Assembly: GCA_016748015.1 (NCBI GenBank)
Contig: JAAOMT010000424.1
Span: 24,722 to 82,243, forward strand
Length of the DNA: 57,522 nt
Direction of reading: 5' to 3'
Source: Geosiphon pyriformis
Taxonomy: Eukaryota > Glomeromycota > Glomeromycetes > Archaeosporales > Geosiphonaceae
The position numbers were made by a program, and so were the translations under genes. This document shows positions 23,385 through 34,850 of this stretch, piece by piece (positions within the stretch are counted from its first letter, which is position 1; each line of letters begins with the position of its first letter). The notes below the pieces were generated by a model. It was not told the origin of the DNA. It saw only the letters and a list, made by a program, of their open reading frames with translations, and made no database searches.

Positions 23385-24230
23385 ATGAACATTAGACTAT
23401 GTGAAAAATGCATTATGTCTTGTGATGAACAGTGGTGTTCTGAATGCTATGCTTTTAGTATCCCTTTGTCCAGCGAAAATGATGAGAACAAAATTGAATT
23501 TGGAGAACCTGAAGCAATGGAAAAAATTGAAACAACACTCATCTACCTTATCAAAAATCAGCCTGCCTTACAACTTAAATACTTTAACAACAATGGACAA
23601 GGAATAAAACCTAAAAAAGCACATGAAATTGATGCTGGATATAACCTAAGATATCCAGGCAAGGATACTCTTGTTCTCAAACCCAAATCTCTCACAAAAA
23701 TTAACCTCAAAATTGCACTTGAAATCTCACTAGGAGCAATGGTTCAAATCACCTCCCAGTCCTCTCTGGCAAGCAAAGGAATCAATATCAGAGGAGAAAT
23801 AATTGATGCTGGATATACTGGAGACATTACAGTGATGCTTCAAAATGAAACTGACAAACCATTCAAGATTGAACATGCTGAAAAAATTGCCCAAGCTATT
23901 TACCTACCCCTAATCAACATTTCAGGTTTGCAACTAGTCAATCAAAGAAAACAATTAGGAAAAAGCGATAGAGGAACCCAAGGTTTTGGTTCAACTGGAC
24001 GATTCACAGTTCCAGTTAATATAGCTTTTAACACACAGAACAAATCCCACCAGATTCTTAGACTTTTACAACCAATTATCATCTTACCCTTTGGAGAACA
24101 TCTGGAAATCTACACCTGCCTAAAGCCAACAACCACACAACAAATTTTTGAGTCCAATGAACAAGTTTGCTTGGAATATAATATTTTGATCCCAAACATT
24201 TATATTCCAGAAGAAACAAAGAAAGTCTAA
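23385..24230 (+). CDS. G2 dUTPase domain (part of the pol frame)
   Basis: 281 uninterrupted codons in the gag-pol frame; it is bounded by stops, not by its own gene limits. All five trimeric dUTPase motifs are present: DAGYNL (residues 83-88), SQSSLASKG (124-132), GEIIDAGYTGDI (137-148), EKIAQAI (166-172) and RGTQGFGSTG (196-205). Such enzymes hydrolyse dUTP to dUMP, which would lower uracil entry into cDNA. The N-terminal 25 residues hold the last zinc-like Cys cluster. Residues 206-281 are unidentified. dUTPase genes are known in some retroviruses and in some Ty3/gypsy elements; here the domain lies between protease and RT. Confidence 0.88.
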   Translation: MNIRLCEKCIMSCDEQWCSECYAFSIPLSSENDENKIEFGEPEAMEKIETTLIYLIKNQPALQLKYFNNNGQGIKPKKAHEIDAGYNLRYPGKDTLVLKPKSLTKINLKIALEISLGAMVQITSQSSLASKGINIRGEIIDAGYTGDITVMLQNETDKPFKIEHAEKIAQAIYLPLINISGLQLVNQRKQLGKSDRGTQGFGSTGRFTVPVNIAFNTQNKSHQILRLLQPIIILPFGEHLEIYTCLKPTTTQQIFESNEQVCLEYNILIPNIYIPEETKKV

Positions 24231-25840
24231 GTTACTTTTTACACCAATAATTACCTCATAATTTTATTAAATAATTTAGAAATTGGAGTTATTCACAATA
24301 ATATATTTCAACAAGAATTATCCCAAACAGTTCCCAATTTCTCTGAAATTATTGGACATTTACTACCAAAAATCAACCCAAACCCCAGCTCCGAAAACTA
24401 CCATGTTGTCATAGAAAAACTATCTCGAATCAACATGGGACAACTTGAACCACAACAACAGACCCAGCTCAAAGAGCTAATTGCAGAATTTGCTGATATT
24501 TTCGCTGAAAACAACAATGACTTAGGAAGAACCAATTTGGTCCAACACCAAATTTATACAGGAGATGCCAAACCAAGAAGACAACAAGCATATCGAGTTG
24601 CTTCAGAAAGCCACCAATTTATCCAAAAAGAAGTACAACAAATGCTTAACAATGAGCTCATCCAATCCTCCATGAGTCTTTGGGTTTTACCTGTAGTACT
24701 AGTTAAAAAGAAAAATGGAAAGATCCAATTTTGTGTTGACTATCGACAACTCAACAGTGTTATAATTGGAGATGCCTACCCCCTTTCCTGGATTGATGAC
24801 ATGTTAGATGCTCTTGGAAAATCCAAATACTTTTCAACATTAGATTTAGAAAGCAGTTACTAGCAAGTTGCTATGAATCTCAAAGATTGCCCCAGGACAG
24901 CATTCACCATCCAAGGCAGAAATTACAAGTTCAATGTAATGTCTTTCAGATTATGCAATGCACCAGCAACATTTCAGAGATTAATGGATGTTGTGTATTA
25001 AGAACTTCTTTGGAAGTCAGTAGTCGTTTATCTTGACGATACTGATGTTTATTCTCCATCGTTCGAATTACACTTAAAACACCTGCAAGAAGTTTTTCAA
25101 CAATTACAAAAAGCAGAACTAAAACTCAACATCGAAAAATGCTACTTTAGAAAAACAAGCTTGGCCTTCCTTGAGCATATTGTTAGTAAAGATGGAATCA
25201 AACTGGACCCTAGAAAAATCAGCATAGTCAAAAACTTCAAAACTCCTCGAAACACTACAGAACTAAGAGGATTCATAGGATTAGCATCCTACTATCAGAA
25301 GTTTATCAAAGGATTTTCAGAAATTGCAAAACCCCTCAACCAGCTCACCACCAAAAACATTGAATACAAATGGACTACCAAACACCAAAAAGCTTTTGGA
25401 ATTCTCAAGAAAAAACTGACAACAGCTCCAATTCTTGCCTATCTAGATTTCAGCAACTGATTTCGACTAGCTACAGATGCTTTGTATACTGCCTTTGGTG
25501 CCATCTTATCACAACTAGATGACAACAGAAATGAGTGAGTAATTGCTTATGCTAGCAGAACATTAAAACCAGTTGAGAAAAACTACCCTGCCACAGAACT
25601 AGAAACAGCAGCCATAATTTGAGCCCTACACTACTTCAACTTTTATCTCAGGCCTAAAGAATTTGATATTATCACTGATAATATTGGACTCAAATAGCTT
25701 CAGAACAAAAATACTCAGCTGAATGCAAAACAAACCTGATGGACAGGATTTCTAGCAAACTATCAATACATAGTACATCACAAACCAGGAAAACTCCACA
25801 CTAATGTTGACTGTCTCTTCAAAATGAGACAAGATTAGAA
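24231..25840 (+). pseudogene. G2 reverse transcriptase and RNase H
   Basis: Continues the pol frame after TAA 24228. RT motifs: PVVLVKKKNGKIQFCVDYRQLN (24690-24755), FSTLDLESSY, MSFRLCNAPATFQ, catalytic YLDD at 25029-25040, and GLASYYQKFI. RNase H: ATDALYTAFGAILSQ, AYASRTLKPVEKNY, ITDN. Stops: TAG 24861, TAA 25000, TGA 25458, TGA 25536, TGA 25620 and others, mostly at Trp or Gln positions. It copies element RNA into DNA. Confidence 0.85.
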
Positions 25841-25889
25841 AACACAAAAACCAACACTCAACTTAACCAACCAAAAGAGCCAACAAACA

Positions 25890-27275
25890 ATGAATTCAGA
25901 AAACTACAACAATCTCAAACAATATTTGGAAACATTAATAATCTCAACAGATTGGTCTCCAGATGAAAAACATCGACTACAACAACAAGCCAAACAATAT
26001 TTTCTATACAACAACATTATTTATCATTAAAATTTCAAAAACCCAAACAAATCACTCAGATTAATACAAGAATAGAAAAAAGAGACCATATTATACAACA
26101 TGCACTCAGATTCTTCATCAGCACACTTCGGAAAAAATAGCACCACCCAAAGAACACTAGAATACTACTTTTAGCCTCGAATGAGGAAAAACATTCATGA
26201 ATATGTCGAATCTTGTGATAGTTGTTAAAGAAGAGGAGGAACACACTCTACTGAATCATTAAATCTAATCAAAGTTGGACAACTCTTTGACCAAGTTGGT
26301 ATCAATTTAGTCAGACCACTATCTATTACCACTCAAGGAAACCATTATATTGCAGTAGCTGTAGACTATCTTACTAAATGGCCTGAAGCCAGAGCCATTC
26401 AATGAGCAGATGCAAAATCAGTAGCAAATTTCATCTATGAAGACATCATTTATAGACATGGATGTCTAATTGAACTTTTATCCGATCAGGGGACACATTT
26501 TGTGAACAACCTGATACAAGAAATTTGCAAACAATTTAATATCAAAAGACCTCTGTCTTCGCCCTACCATCCACAAATAAACAGACTTGTGGAACGTTTT
26601 AACAGAACATTGTGTGAGTCATTAGCCAAAGTCTCAACCAATTTTGAACAAGAGTGAGATATCTTTATTCCATCAGTGTTGCTAGCATACAGAACACTAA
26701 AACAAGATACCACAAAACACACACCATTTGATTTAACTTATGGAAGAACAGCAACATTGCCAATTAGTTTCACAGTGGAAACATACTCAGCACAACCAAT
26801 CGATGAAAACAATTTCCAAAAAATGCTTTAGCAAAGAGTCTACACTCTGCTTAGCACATTGGAAGGAAAACGACAAATAGCAGCCACCCATATTGAACAC
26901 TCTCAAGCTCGACAAAAAGAACAGCATGATGACAAATTGCCTCCAGTCACCAATGAATTTAAAATTGGAAACAAAGTTCTCTTACATAGAACTAAAGCTG
27001 AAAAACAATGGAGTGGAAAATTTGAAAATAAATAGGATGGACCATTTTTTATCCATAAAATCCTAGGCAATGGATCATACAAGCTAAGACTTGATGACAA
27101 AATCCTAGCAAAAGTTGCACATGGAGATTGTTTGAAACACTATCATTCCAGAAACAATCCTGAACCATTAATTTCACAAATTGGTACACATTCCCCTTTA
27201 GTCAATCCCGAAGATATTCTCCAAAACTTAGAACCAATAGTTGTCATTGAACAACCTTCCAACCTGAACACTTAA
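25890..27275 (+). pseudogene. G2 integrase
   Basis: Same frame. Zinc domain HSDSSSAHFG...YVESCDSC. In the core the first catalytic Asp is lost (VGINLVRPL, expected D before LVGPL); D in LSDQGTHF and E in RLVERFNR remain. GPY/F-type tail: KIGNKVLLHR...DGPFFIHKILGNGSY. It ends at TAA 27273-27275. Stops lie at TAA 26028, TAG 26073, TAG 26172, TAA 26226, TGA 26403, TGA 26655, TAG 26829 and TAG 27033. Confidence 0.83.
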
Positions 27276-27381
27276 TTTAATTTTACTAGTTATTCACTTA
27301 TAATTTAGAAACAATCAAAACAAAAATAACATAAAAACCCATACACCAAAAATAATTTTCTTTTATTTCAAATCTCTTATA

Positions 27382-28101
27382 ATGACTATTCCTCAAAACA
27401 TTCAACAATTATCCCAAAAACTAATGTTAGCTTTAAAAACAATACCTGAATTATCCATTACTGTTATTGGAAACCACATTAATTATACCCAAACAGAAGT
27501 AGTTACAAATTTAGCCCCAAATTCACAAAAATATCACTCATATAAGAAGAACACAAGAAGTTATTCTGGAATTTACCTGCCAAAACTTTTAAAGCTTGCT
27601 TTAAGAGAAAACCTAATGTTCACTCCAATTAGTATTCCACCAAATGCTACAATTCAACAAAGACTTCAACTGTGTCTTAATAAGGAAAACACTGGATATC
27701 CTCCAATCTATAGATATTTCCACATTGGAAAAACACTCTATAAACAGAAACTGGAACTTACAACAGCAAACCTCACAAAAAAAGCTATTCAGAAACAACT
27801 CCACAACAAATTCAAGACAACAGCTGGACCAACAAACAGTCGCTACAAGCTTAGAGCTGCTCTTAGACTTTATGACCTATTCTACACCTGTAAAAATGTC
27901 TTACAAAATCTAATTTTACGACCTTTAAAGATTCAATACATTGGAAAGCTCACAGAACTGAAATTTCAACAATTTTCAGACCAAATTTTTTTAATAATTT
28001 TGGATTACTATCTGGAAATTACAGACAGTACTTGGACTTCGACGGAGCTCAGTCTTAAGGAGGAGGTTATGTTACCAGATGAAATTAGAGATATTATTTA
28101 G
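27382..28101 (+). CDS. G2 extra 3' ORF, intact, unknown function (239 aa)
   Basis: ATG 27382 to TAA in the 3' LTR, with no stop although the upstream pol frame has many. It starts MTIPQNIQQLSQKLMLALKT and is rich in Leu, Gln, Thr and Lys; predicted mostly helical after residue 50 with a beta-like start (SITVIGNHINYTQTEVV). No signal peptide, transmembrane helix or Cys motif. The last 30 codons cross the conserved box, the polypurine tract and the first 32 bases of the LTR. A related frame sits in the same place in G1 and G3. Placed like env but not env-like; an accessory protein is the best guess, function unknown. Confidence 0.7.
   Translation: MTIPQNIQQLSQKLMLALKTIPELSITVIGNHINYTQTEVVTNLAPNSQKYHSYKKNTRSYSGIYLPKLLKLALRENLMFTPISIPPNATIQQRLQLCLNKENTGYPPIYRYFHIGKTLYKQKLELTTANLTKKAIQKQLHNKFKTTAGPTNSRYKLRAALRLYDLFYTCKNVLQNLILRPLKIQYIGKLTELKFQQFSDQIFLIILDYYLEITDSTWTSTELSLKEEVMLPDEIRDII
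28038..28069 (+). promoter_or_regulatory. G2 polypurine tract and upstream conserved box
   Basis: AAGGAGGAGG at 28057-28066 lies three bases before the 3' LTR and is the likely plus-strand primer. TTCGACGGAGCTCAGTCT directly upstream matches the G1 box except at two positions. Confidence 0.7.
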
Positions 28102-29038
28102 CATGAAATTATCTTATAAATCCTATCATTAATTAGCATATATTATCATTTATTATATTAGCAGAATGTCTGAAATTATCATTTAAATTAATAACCCAAT
28201 TTGTACATAACACAAATGTAATTTAATTGCAATGATCAATCATGCAATACCCCAAACTATGTAACATTCAAAAGTTCACCAAAATTTGTAGAAATTTGCC
28301 GAAATAATTGATAGTTCACTGAAATATCTAATAATTCACAGAAATAACTTATAGTTTACCAAAATATATCTTTAGTTCAGCGAAATTGTAGAAAATAGCA
28401 AAGTTCAAGTTCATAGAATAGTGTTACGACAAGTTGTATAAAAAAAGAGCATCTCTCTTCAAAAAAATGTATCTTACTTTAGATTTATCACTTAAAACCA
28501 TTCTTACATACACAAAAAAAAATAAATATCAAATAAATTTGAAAAACCAAATTCTTTAATTATTGCACTTGAAAAATTCTCAAAACCCAACTAACGTTTT
28601 GAAATTGATTAGCTACCAATTTCAATAAACTGTTAGTGACTTCAGGCCTGGATAAAAAAACGTTTCTCTTGATAAAATCCTATTTCTTTTATATTTTTTT
28701 TATTTTTCTTTTCTTTTCTTATTACAATTATTAAAGTAGCCTACAGACAAGATTCCTGTAAAAGAGTTGACTTTCACAGCAAAGTAACTACACATTTTTA
28801 GTGAGCTTCCAGACGAGCAATTCCTGGAAAAGAGTTGACATTTACTACAACATAATTACATAAAGCAACTGGCACAGAATTGGCCATTCCACTTATAAGC
28901 CCAGCAAGTTTAAATTATAGAAGATAATTTGAAGATAAATTCAGTTACTGGAGGTCCAACTACTTCCTGGAAACGTGAATTCACAGCAAACAGGCATCAA
29001 CAACATTCAAGAAAGAAGACCAAAAATCTTTGGTAACA
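28070..29038 (+). repeat. G2 3' LTR
   Basis: 969 bp, same ends as the 5' LTR, lacking 13 bases near 28140. It holds the six-unit 20-bp array at 28273-28392. TATA region gttgtataaaaaaagagc near 28435. It is followed by GTGG and then resumed LINE ORF1. Confidence 0.95.
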
Positions 29039-30099
29039 GTGGGACTTTGACAGAAGACTATAGTTAAGTTTGAACAATCAGATCATACTAATTTGGTTAC
29101 AGTTAAATGGTCTGTATTAATTGGAAAAGATGCTATGCATGTTGTTAAATTAGATTTGGACAAAGAATTTTGGGACAAGAAGGATCAATATAAAGCATTG
29201 CTGTATATTTTGCTCATGGAAACAAATGCTCATAACATATGAGATTTAATTAGTTCTGTTAATAGTAAAACATGTGCTATCAATTACTATCCAGTTTCAT
29301 ATACCAGAGCCAAGTGTGTTACTGTTTGCTTTGACTTTGCTAAATTATTAAATGCTGTTATGAGAACTACATTAGTTTTAAGGGGTGCTAATTTGTGCTG
29401 GTCTCATTTAGTTCCTGTTAAATATACTAAGTGTAGAAATTCTGGTCATATATCTTTGGTCTGTATGACTGATGGGAAATTTCTATCTGGTATTTTACCA
29501 TATAGGGTCTTTTTAGATGCAGATTAAAGCAGACTGGCTGCCATTTATGCCAAATGTTTAGTGCCAGTAGTTTATTTTGTTTTTTTTGGTGGTATTTCTT
29601 GAATGAAAGTTGTTAATAGGTCTTCCTTCCTTCCTTTTCTTACAAGTAATATTTTGGCTAATTTTGGTTTCTCTTTAAAGATAAAACTTTCTTTGCTTGT
29701 TGTGAGTAAATTGAAATTGTATTTAGTTGGCATTAAAAGCAGTTTTACCAGTTTTGCAAGACAAATTAGTAAGTTGGCTAAGAGGTTAGATTCACTTGTG
29801 CCAACAGTTTTTCAGTCTAGCCCTGAATGTCAGCTGTCAGTGACCCCCCCCTATCACAGAATCAAGTAGGTGATATAGTGATGGGAAAGGGCTCAAGTAA
29901 GACCATTTATAGTAAGACTGCTACAATTTTGAGCTCTTCTGCCTCTCTTGAAATAATTAAATTGGAAAATATGTTGAAAGATCTGTCTGCTTTGGTGCTA
30001 AGTTTGTTAGCTCACTTTGATAGTTTGGTTATGTTTGTTAGTATGTCTCTCCAACCCCTTTCTCAATGAGTGATTTTGTGTAAAAGTTTGTTACATGTA

Positions 30100-33000
30100 A
30101 TATTCATAGGATTAATGTCTCTGTCAAGCAGAAGGATGTTGTCCATTAGCATAGAAATTCTGAAAATTTGGTTTTGATTGTTATAAAGACAAAGTTGAGG
30201 TCTAGTATTAGATCATAGATAAAGAATAAGTTTAATGAAGTTAGGATTTTTTCATCTGAATTAGATAGGGAGTTATATGATACTGGAATAGCAATTATTA
30301 TGAATACTTTTCTGGTTCATCATGTATACAAGGTTTCTAAGGTGCCTAGTTGGCTTTTTTCTGTTAAGTTGCTTTTCAAAAATAAACTTTTTGTATCAAT
30401 ACTGAGACTCTACACTGTTGTCTTCCTGGCAGTTTATTTCTCTCAAGCTGGTAAGATTAATTTTTTGATTGCAAAGATTGTAAATAAATCTTCTTTTATT
30501 GTTTTGAGTAGTGATTTTAATAAAAATGGTTTCCATAGATGTGCCAGTTTCAGAAAGTGTCTTAGTTTAGGTTTGTTCAATTTTTTGAGTAGAAGCTCAT
30601 TTGTGAAAACTTTTATGTGGTCTAATTCTCAGAAAGTTGCAAAAACAATCAATTATATGTTTGTTTCTTCAAACTTAGTTAATGCAGTAATTGATTGTAA
30701 TATAACAAAAGTTGGAAAATATTTTAATACTAATCACCATGCTGTTTCTGTTTCTGTGTGTTTGGGGAGTTTATTGAACACATAGTTGAATTTAATCTGC
30801 AAATAGGTGAATAAAGATCATTGAAAGTTTGATATTAGAGGTGCTAATATTGTTAATTGAAGTGATTTTGAGAATGATATGGCTGCCAATACTGTAATGT
30901 TTTTTAGTGAGTTTGCTGCTTTCAAGAAGTTTTTAGATCTGGACACTATGTAAAACATTATTCACAAGATTGTTACTCTTTTTACTGATAGAATGGTTAA
31001 AAAAAAATGGTTCAAAGGCTTTGACAAAATGTTTACCAAAGAGTCTTTTAAGTTTCATAAGTTGAAAATTTTGGTTTCAAAAATAATTAAGATGTTTTAT
31101 GATAAGAGTTTGGTTAAATTTGCTTCTCTGATAAAATGCTGAGTTTTTTTGGATAATGTCATGACTTTGTCTATCCAAAATTTGGTAAACTCTGGCATAA
31201 ATTTTGATTGTATATATTCTGTTCTGTTTTATATAAGGAAGTTGTATCATGCATCCAAACTTGCTGAATTATTAAGAACTGAGGAATTGGGCATCCAGTC
31301 TGCTATTAACAAATGAATGGAAAGTTTTGCTATAGACAAAGGCCATATTATTCAGAATATATTAGAGCATTTTTTTTGTAAGATGGTGTTGGATTGATGA
31401 TGGTAATTTGGTTCTTGATTCAGTTGATGTCAAGAATAAAATAGATACAATTATAGAAGGTTAGACAAGAAAAAGAGCTGTATTTCTAATTTGTAACAGT
31501 ATCAGTACTTGCCATTAGATTATGTTGATGATAATGCTTTTGCTGGAGTTATGACTGCAATTAAATATGATAATTTGTTGTGTGTAATAAAAAAACTGTC
31601 TGATGAAAAAGCTGTGGATTTATTTAGCATCACAAATAAATTATGAAAACATTATAACAATTCAGTATTTGTTATGCTTTTAGCCATTTTGAATCTTTGC
31701 TTAGTGTATAAATCTGTGCTTTAACCTTAAAAAAAAGCTTGGATGTTGATGATTTCTAAACCTTATGAATAGAAGAGTGTTCTTACTAACACTAAACCTA
31801 TTGTGTTAATTGAAACTGCTAAGAAAATTTTTTCTAAGCTAATTTCTAATAAGATCTTTTTGGCTTGTAGTATATTCAATGTTCTTTATGGCAACAACTT
31901 CTCTGTACTGAAAAAAATGTCAATCCAATCTTCTATTTTTGCTGTTGGTTCAGTAGTTGAGAATACTTTAGAGAAAGACTGTAAACTTTGGCAGATGTTA
32001 TAGGATATGAAAAAAGCATACAATTCTGTAGAGTGGTCTTACCTAAAAAACAATTTGGTTTGTATTAAAATATGTGATCAGTTTATTTGTTTTTTTGGGG
32101 GCATTCATGGTAATAGAGTCAATTGGATAATGACTGACTTTAATTTGACTAATGAGTACCAAGTATACAATGGCTTAGACTAGGGTGAAGTTTTTTCTCT
32201 TCTGTTTTGGAGAATTTTTTATGATCTTCTGTTGTGTAAAGTCAAATGACAAAAAAGTTTATGTGAATACTATATTAACACTAAGTTTGTTGCCAAGACT
32301 GACAGGTTAAAGAATCAAGATAATATAACTTTGTTTCTTACAACTAGAGCTTTTGTTGATAATACAATTTGAATTGGAAGTACTCAGGTGACTACTCAAT
32401 ACATTTTGGACATTACAAGTAGTTTTTTTAGGGTAAATGATATCTTAATTAATAATAAAAAAACTGTTGTTATTCTCATCAATTGAAGAGTTAAAAAAAT
32501 TTTATTGTTAATTAGTAATTTGCCAATTTTGGTAGTCTGAAATGGGGAATCTCATAGATACTTAAATATTTTTTTGTTATCTAAGAATTTGTCCAAATCT
32601 AGTATAGCAAAAACCCATTTAGATGTCAGATTTTTTGTCAATTTGGTTTTGAAAAAAGCAATCTCAAACAAGCAGTATCTTTATTTGGTCTTGGCTGTGC
32701 TTCAACTTATAAAAAGTTATAGAACTCAGTTTAGTTTTGTCTTTAAGAATATGTGTATTAAGTAGGATACAATGATTCATAAAGATTTAAAAATAAAAAT
32801 GGGTCTACCAAGAGATTTTTCTAATGAAGCTTTTTACCATTTTTCATTGTATGGCTTAAAAATTTTCAGGCAAGTGCAAGCTGAATACAAAGTGGTTTTG
32901 TGTTGGGTTTCTTAAATACAAGTGGAATTTTAGGCAGATTGTTTGATCATAGGTTTTTGGACTTACAAAGTGCGAATTGGTCTTTTGTTTATCTATTATA

Positions 33001-34727
33001 TCAGCCTATAAGACTGCAAATCAGTTTGGTTGACAATTTTTTGGCTAATATGATTAGAATTTTCTTAGAATGTGATATTTCTTTGGACAATATTATTTTG
33101 TTGGCTTTTCACTTCACTGATAACACTCTGATGTCTTAGGTTTTGGAAAATTTGATGTTTTATAATGTTTTATGTTTACTTAAAAAGTTTGAAGTCACTT
33201 TTGTTGATCAGTTATATGACAAAAAAAAGTTGATTTTTGATTAAAAAAAGTTTTGTTGTTAGAAAAAACTTGATTTGAGGGGTTTAATTTTTGGCTGGTT
33301 TAGCACAGCACAAGAATTTTTGAGTTGATTATCTCTTTTTGCTGAGTTTTCTGTTGCTTCTCCCTATCTTTTGTTCATATTTAATTTTGGTGGCATTTTT
33401 AAGATTAAAAATAGTCTTGTTTTCTCTGGTTTGGATGTCTTTAATATCTATATAGATAGCTTTTTTAAAGACTTGGATATGTATAATATGAGATATGAAG
33501 CAGCAGCATATTTTTTTGATCTGAGTTTAGGCATTGGAATTAGTGTTAATGGGTTGGTATCTTCTATGTTGGTTGAATTGTAAGTGATTATTCTAGCTTT
33601 GGAGTGTGTATTTTCTAGCAGCTTAGTTGTAGTGTATTTAAACAGTTAAGCTGCACTTGATGCTTGTACTGCTAAGTCAGTTTTGGCTCTGCCTAATTAC
33701 CATAATTGGTGTTGGATGAAACAACAAAGAATGGTGACTTTTATTAGGAATAAAGAGCTTAATGTCTCTTGGTACAAGATTAAAAGGCATTCTAATATTA
33801 TAAACAATAAGTGTGCAGACAAGCTGGCTGGTTTGGCTGCTGGTTCAAATTTGGTGTTTTCTATTCTGGTGGAAGATAAATTTATCAGGGTGGGTGAAAT
33901 AACAATATTTGAAAATGCTTACCATTTTGTTCGAAATGTTTATGGGGTTATAAATTGTATTTGTTGAAAGATTGGATCTGGTTTTGGTATTGTTAACATG
34001 AATTTTGTTGGTAATGTAAATTGGATGCATACTGCTTCTGTGTAGCATTCTAACTCTTGTATGGCAGCTGGATTTATGAGTAAGTCTATGGCTGGTTTAC
34101 ATTTATATTTTATAAAAATTGTATACTACCATCTACTAGTTGCTATACAAAAATGATTGTATAACAAGGGGTACTCAAGTGTGTTGTGTCTTTATTGTGG
34201 TAAAGTGGAGAGTTTCAATTATTTTTTTGTGTGTGCAATAGATTTGGCTATTTACAATGATCTGCTTATATCTTATCTTGACCAGTGGCATGCTTTATTA
34301 GGTTCAAGTTTGTCTTTGTTTTGGGTCTTGCAAATAGTTTTTTCGAGTGTGTTCAATGATAGTTTATATACCATTCTGTGCAAAAAATTTGTGTTTAAAG
34401 ATTGGTTTTTAGAAGCTGTGTTTTTTTTGTTGATGTGAAATTGGCTGAAAAGTATGTTGTTAATTTTGTTTAAAACATAAAGTCTGTTTACCATATTAAT
34501 ATATGGTTGGTTAGGGCTAAGTATAGGGCATTTATGAAAAAGAAAAAGTTGATTGCACATGATGGCTTGATATTTCCTGCAGTTTGTGGTCTATTTTTCT
34601 TGCTTTCTGCAGGGGTTATTAGGTTGTTTAAGATAGCAGAGACATTTGGTGTTTGTTTTAATTTTTATAAACCTTGCTGTTTTTTTCTGGTATCAATAGT
34701 GTGGTATTAGTCAAAATAAATTTGTAG
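30100..34727 (+). pseudogene. LINE ORF2: endonuclease, RT, RNase H, C-terminal Cys/His motif
   Basis: The frame begins near 30100 and ends at TAG 34725-34727, with many stops and shifts. Endonuclease (30300-30785): VLSSDFNKNG, TINYMFVSSNLVNAVIDC and TNHHAVSV (family TDH.AV). RT: DMKKAYNSVEW (32009), and the catalytic box is FVDNT at about 32350 where F/Y.DD is expected, so it is dead. RNase H: LNSxAALDA and IINNKCADKLAGLAAG (33630-33840). The end has LCLYCGKVESFNYFFVC, a Cys/His cluster common at the C-terminus of such LINEs. It would nick target DNA and prime reverse transcription there. Confidence 0.82.
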
Positions 34728-34850
34728 TGTTGTTTTGATTAGTTTGAATGACTGGTCACGTGTAGAAAGTACATAATGTGTACCTAGTTTAAATTATTTA
34801 GTTTAATGTATTATGTTAAATAGTATTTGAATTTCACTTATAAAATGTTA
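34728..34850 (+). other. LINE 3' untranslated end
   Basis: Contains gactggtcacgtgtagaaag, the part recognisable in inverse at about 3075 as the end of another LINE copy. No long poly(A) is visible. The outer border with the old LINE lies near 34850. Confidence 0.5.

Larger units (their letters stand above)
19195..29038 (+). mobile_element. G2: Ty3/gypsy LTR retrotransposon with dUTPase, 9.8 kb
   Basis: LTRs of 982 and 969 bp (TGTTACCAGA...GGTAACA) are flanked by GTGG at 19191-19194 and 29039-29042. A 13-base indel near position 80 of the LTR explains the length difference. The internal region is one frame (frame of 20178) from gag to integrase, 20178-27275, about 2,365 codons with many stops, followed by a separate intact frame at 27382-28101. 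It is clearly distinct from G1 in sequence, yet shares the PBS start, 4-bp duplication, the box next to the polypurine tract and the position of the extra 3' frame. Confidence 0.95.
10647..30069 (+). pseudogene. LINE ORF1 (gag-like nucleic-acid-binding protein), split in three
   Basis: Pieces: 10647-10872, 18652-19194, 29039-30069. The middle piece reads KPLGKINFLNDSNNNDILL and later VRKLFSKINDFGEVFTFSKF (18721-19092). The third has YTKCRNSGHISLVC (about 29430-29470), a CX2-4CX4HX4C type knuckle with its second Cys changed, then a Ser-rich linker and a C-terminal region QNQVGDIVMGKGS. I recognise this protein type from Rhizophagus-like genomes. Nonsense changes include TGA for Trp at 29239 and 29600. 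A run of eight C at 29844-29851 shifts the frame. Function by analogy: binds LINE RNA in the ribonucleoprotein. Confidence 0.75.
10530..34850 (+). mobile_element. LINE retrotransposon split by two LTR elements (G1, G2)
   Basis: LINE sequence occupies about 10530-10872, 18648-19194 and 29039-34850. Deleting G1 with one GTAG and G2 with one GTGG joins the ORF1 frame: the site reads ATAGTAGTAGAG at the first junction and AATTGGTGGGACTT at the second, the latter giving QLVGL across it. ORF1 has a CCHC knuckle; ORF2 has endonuclease, RT, RNase H and a C-terminal Cys/His motif. The element is full length or nearly so but inactive through many stops. Outer borders are estimated from where the old LINE resumes. 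Confidence 0.85.

Noticed and set aside
11651-27275. TGA read as tryptophan (alternative genetic code)
   Set aside because: Many Trp sites are also TAG, Gln sites are TAA, and the host kelch genes use TGG for Trp with no in-frame TGA. Transition decay explains the pattern.
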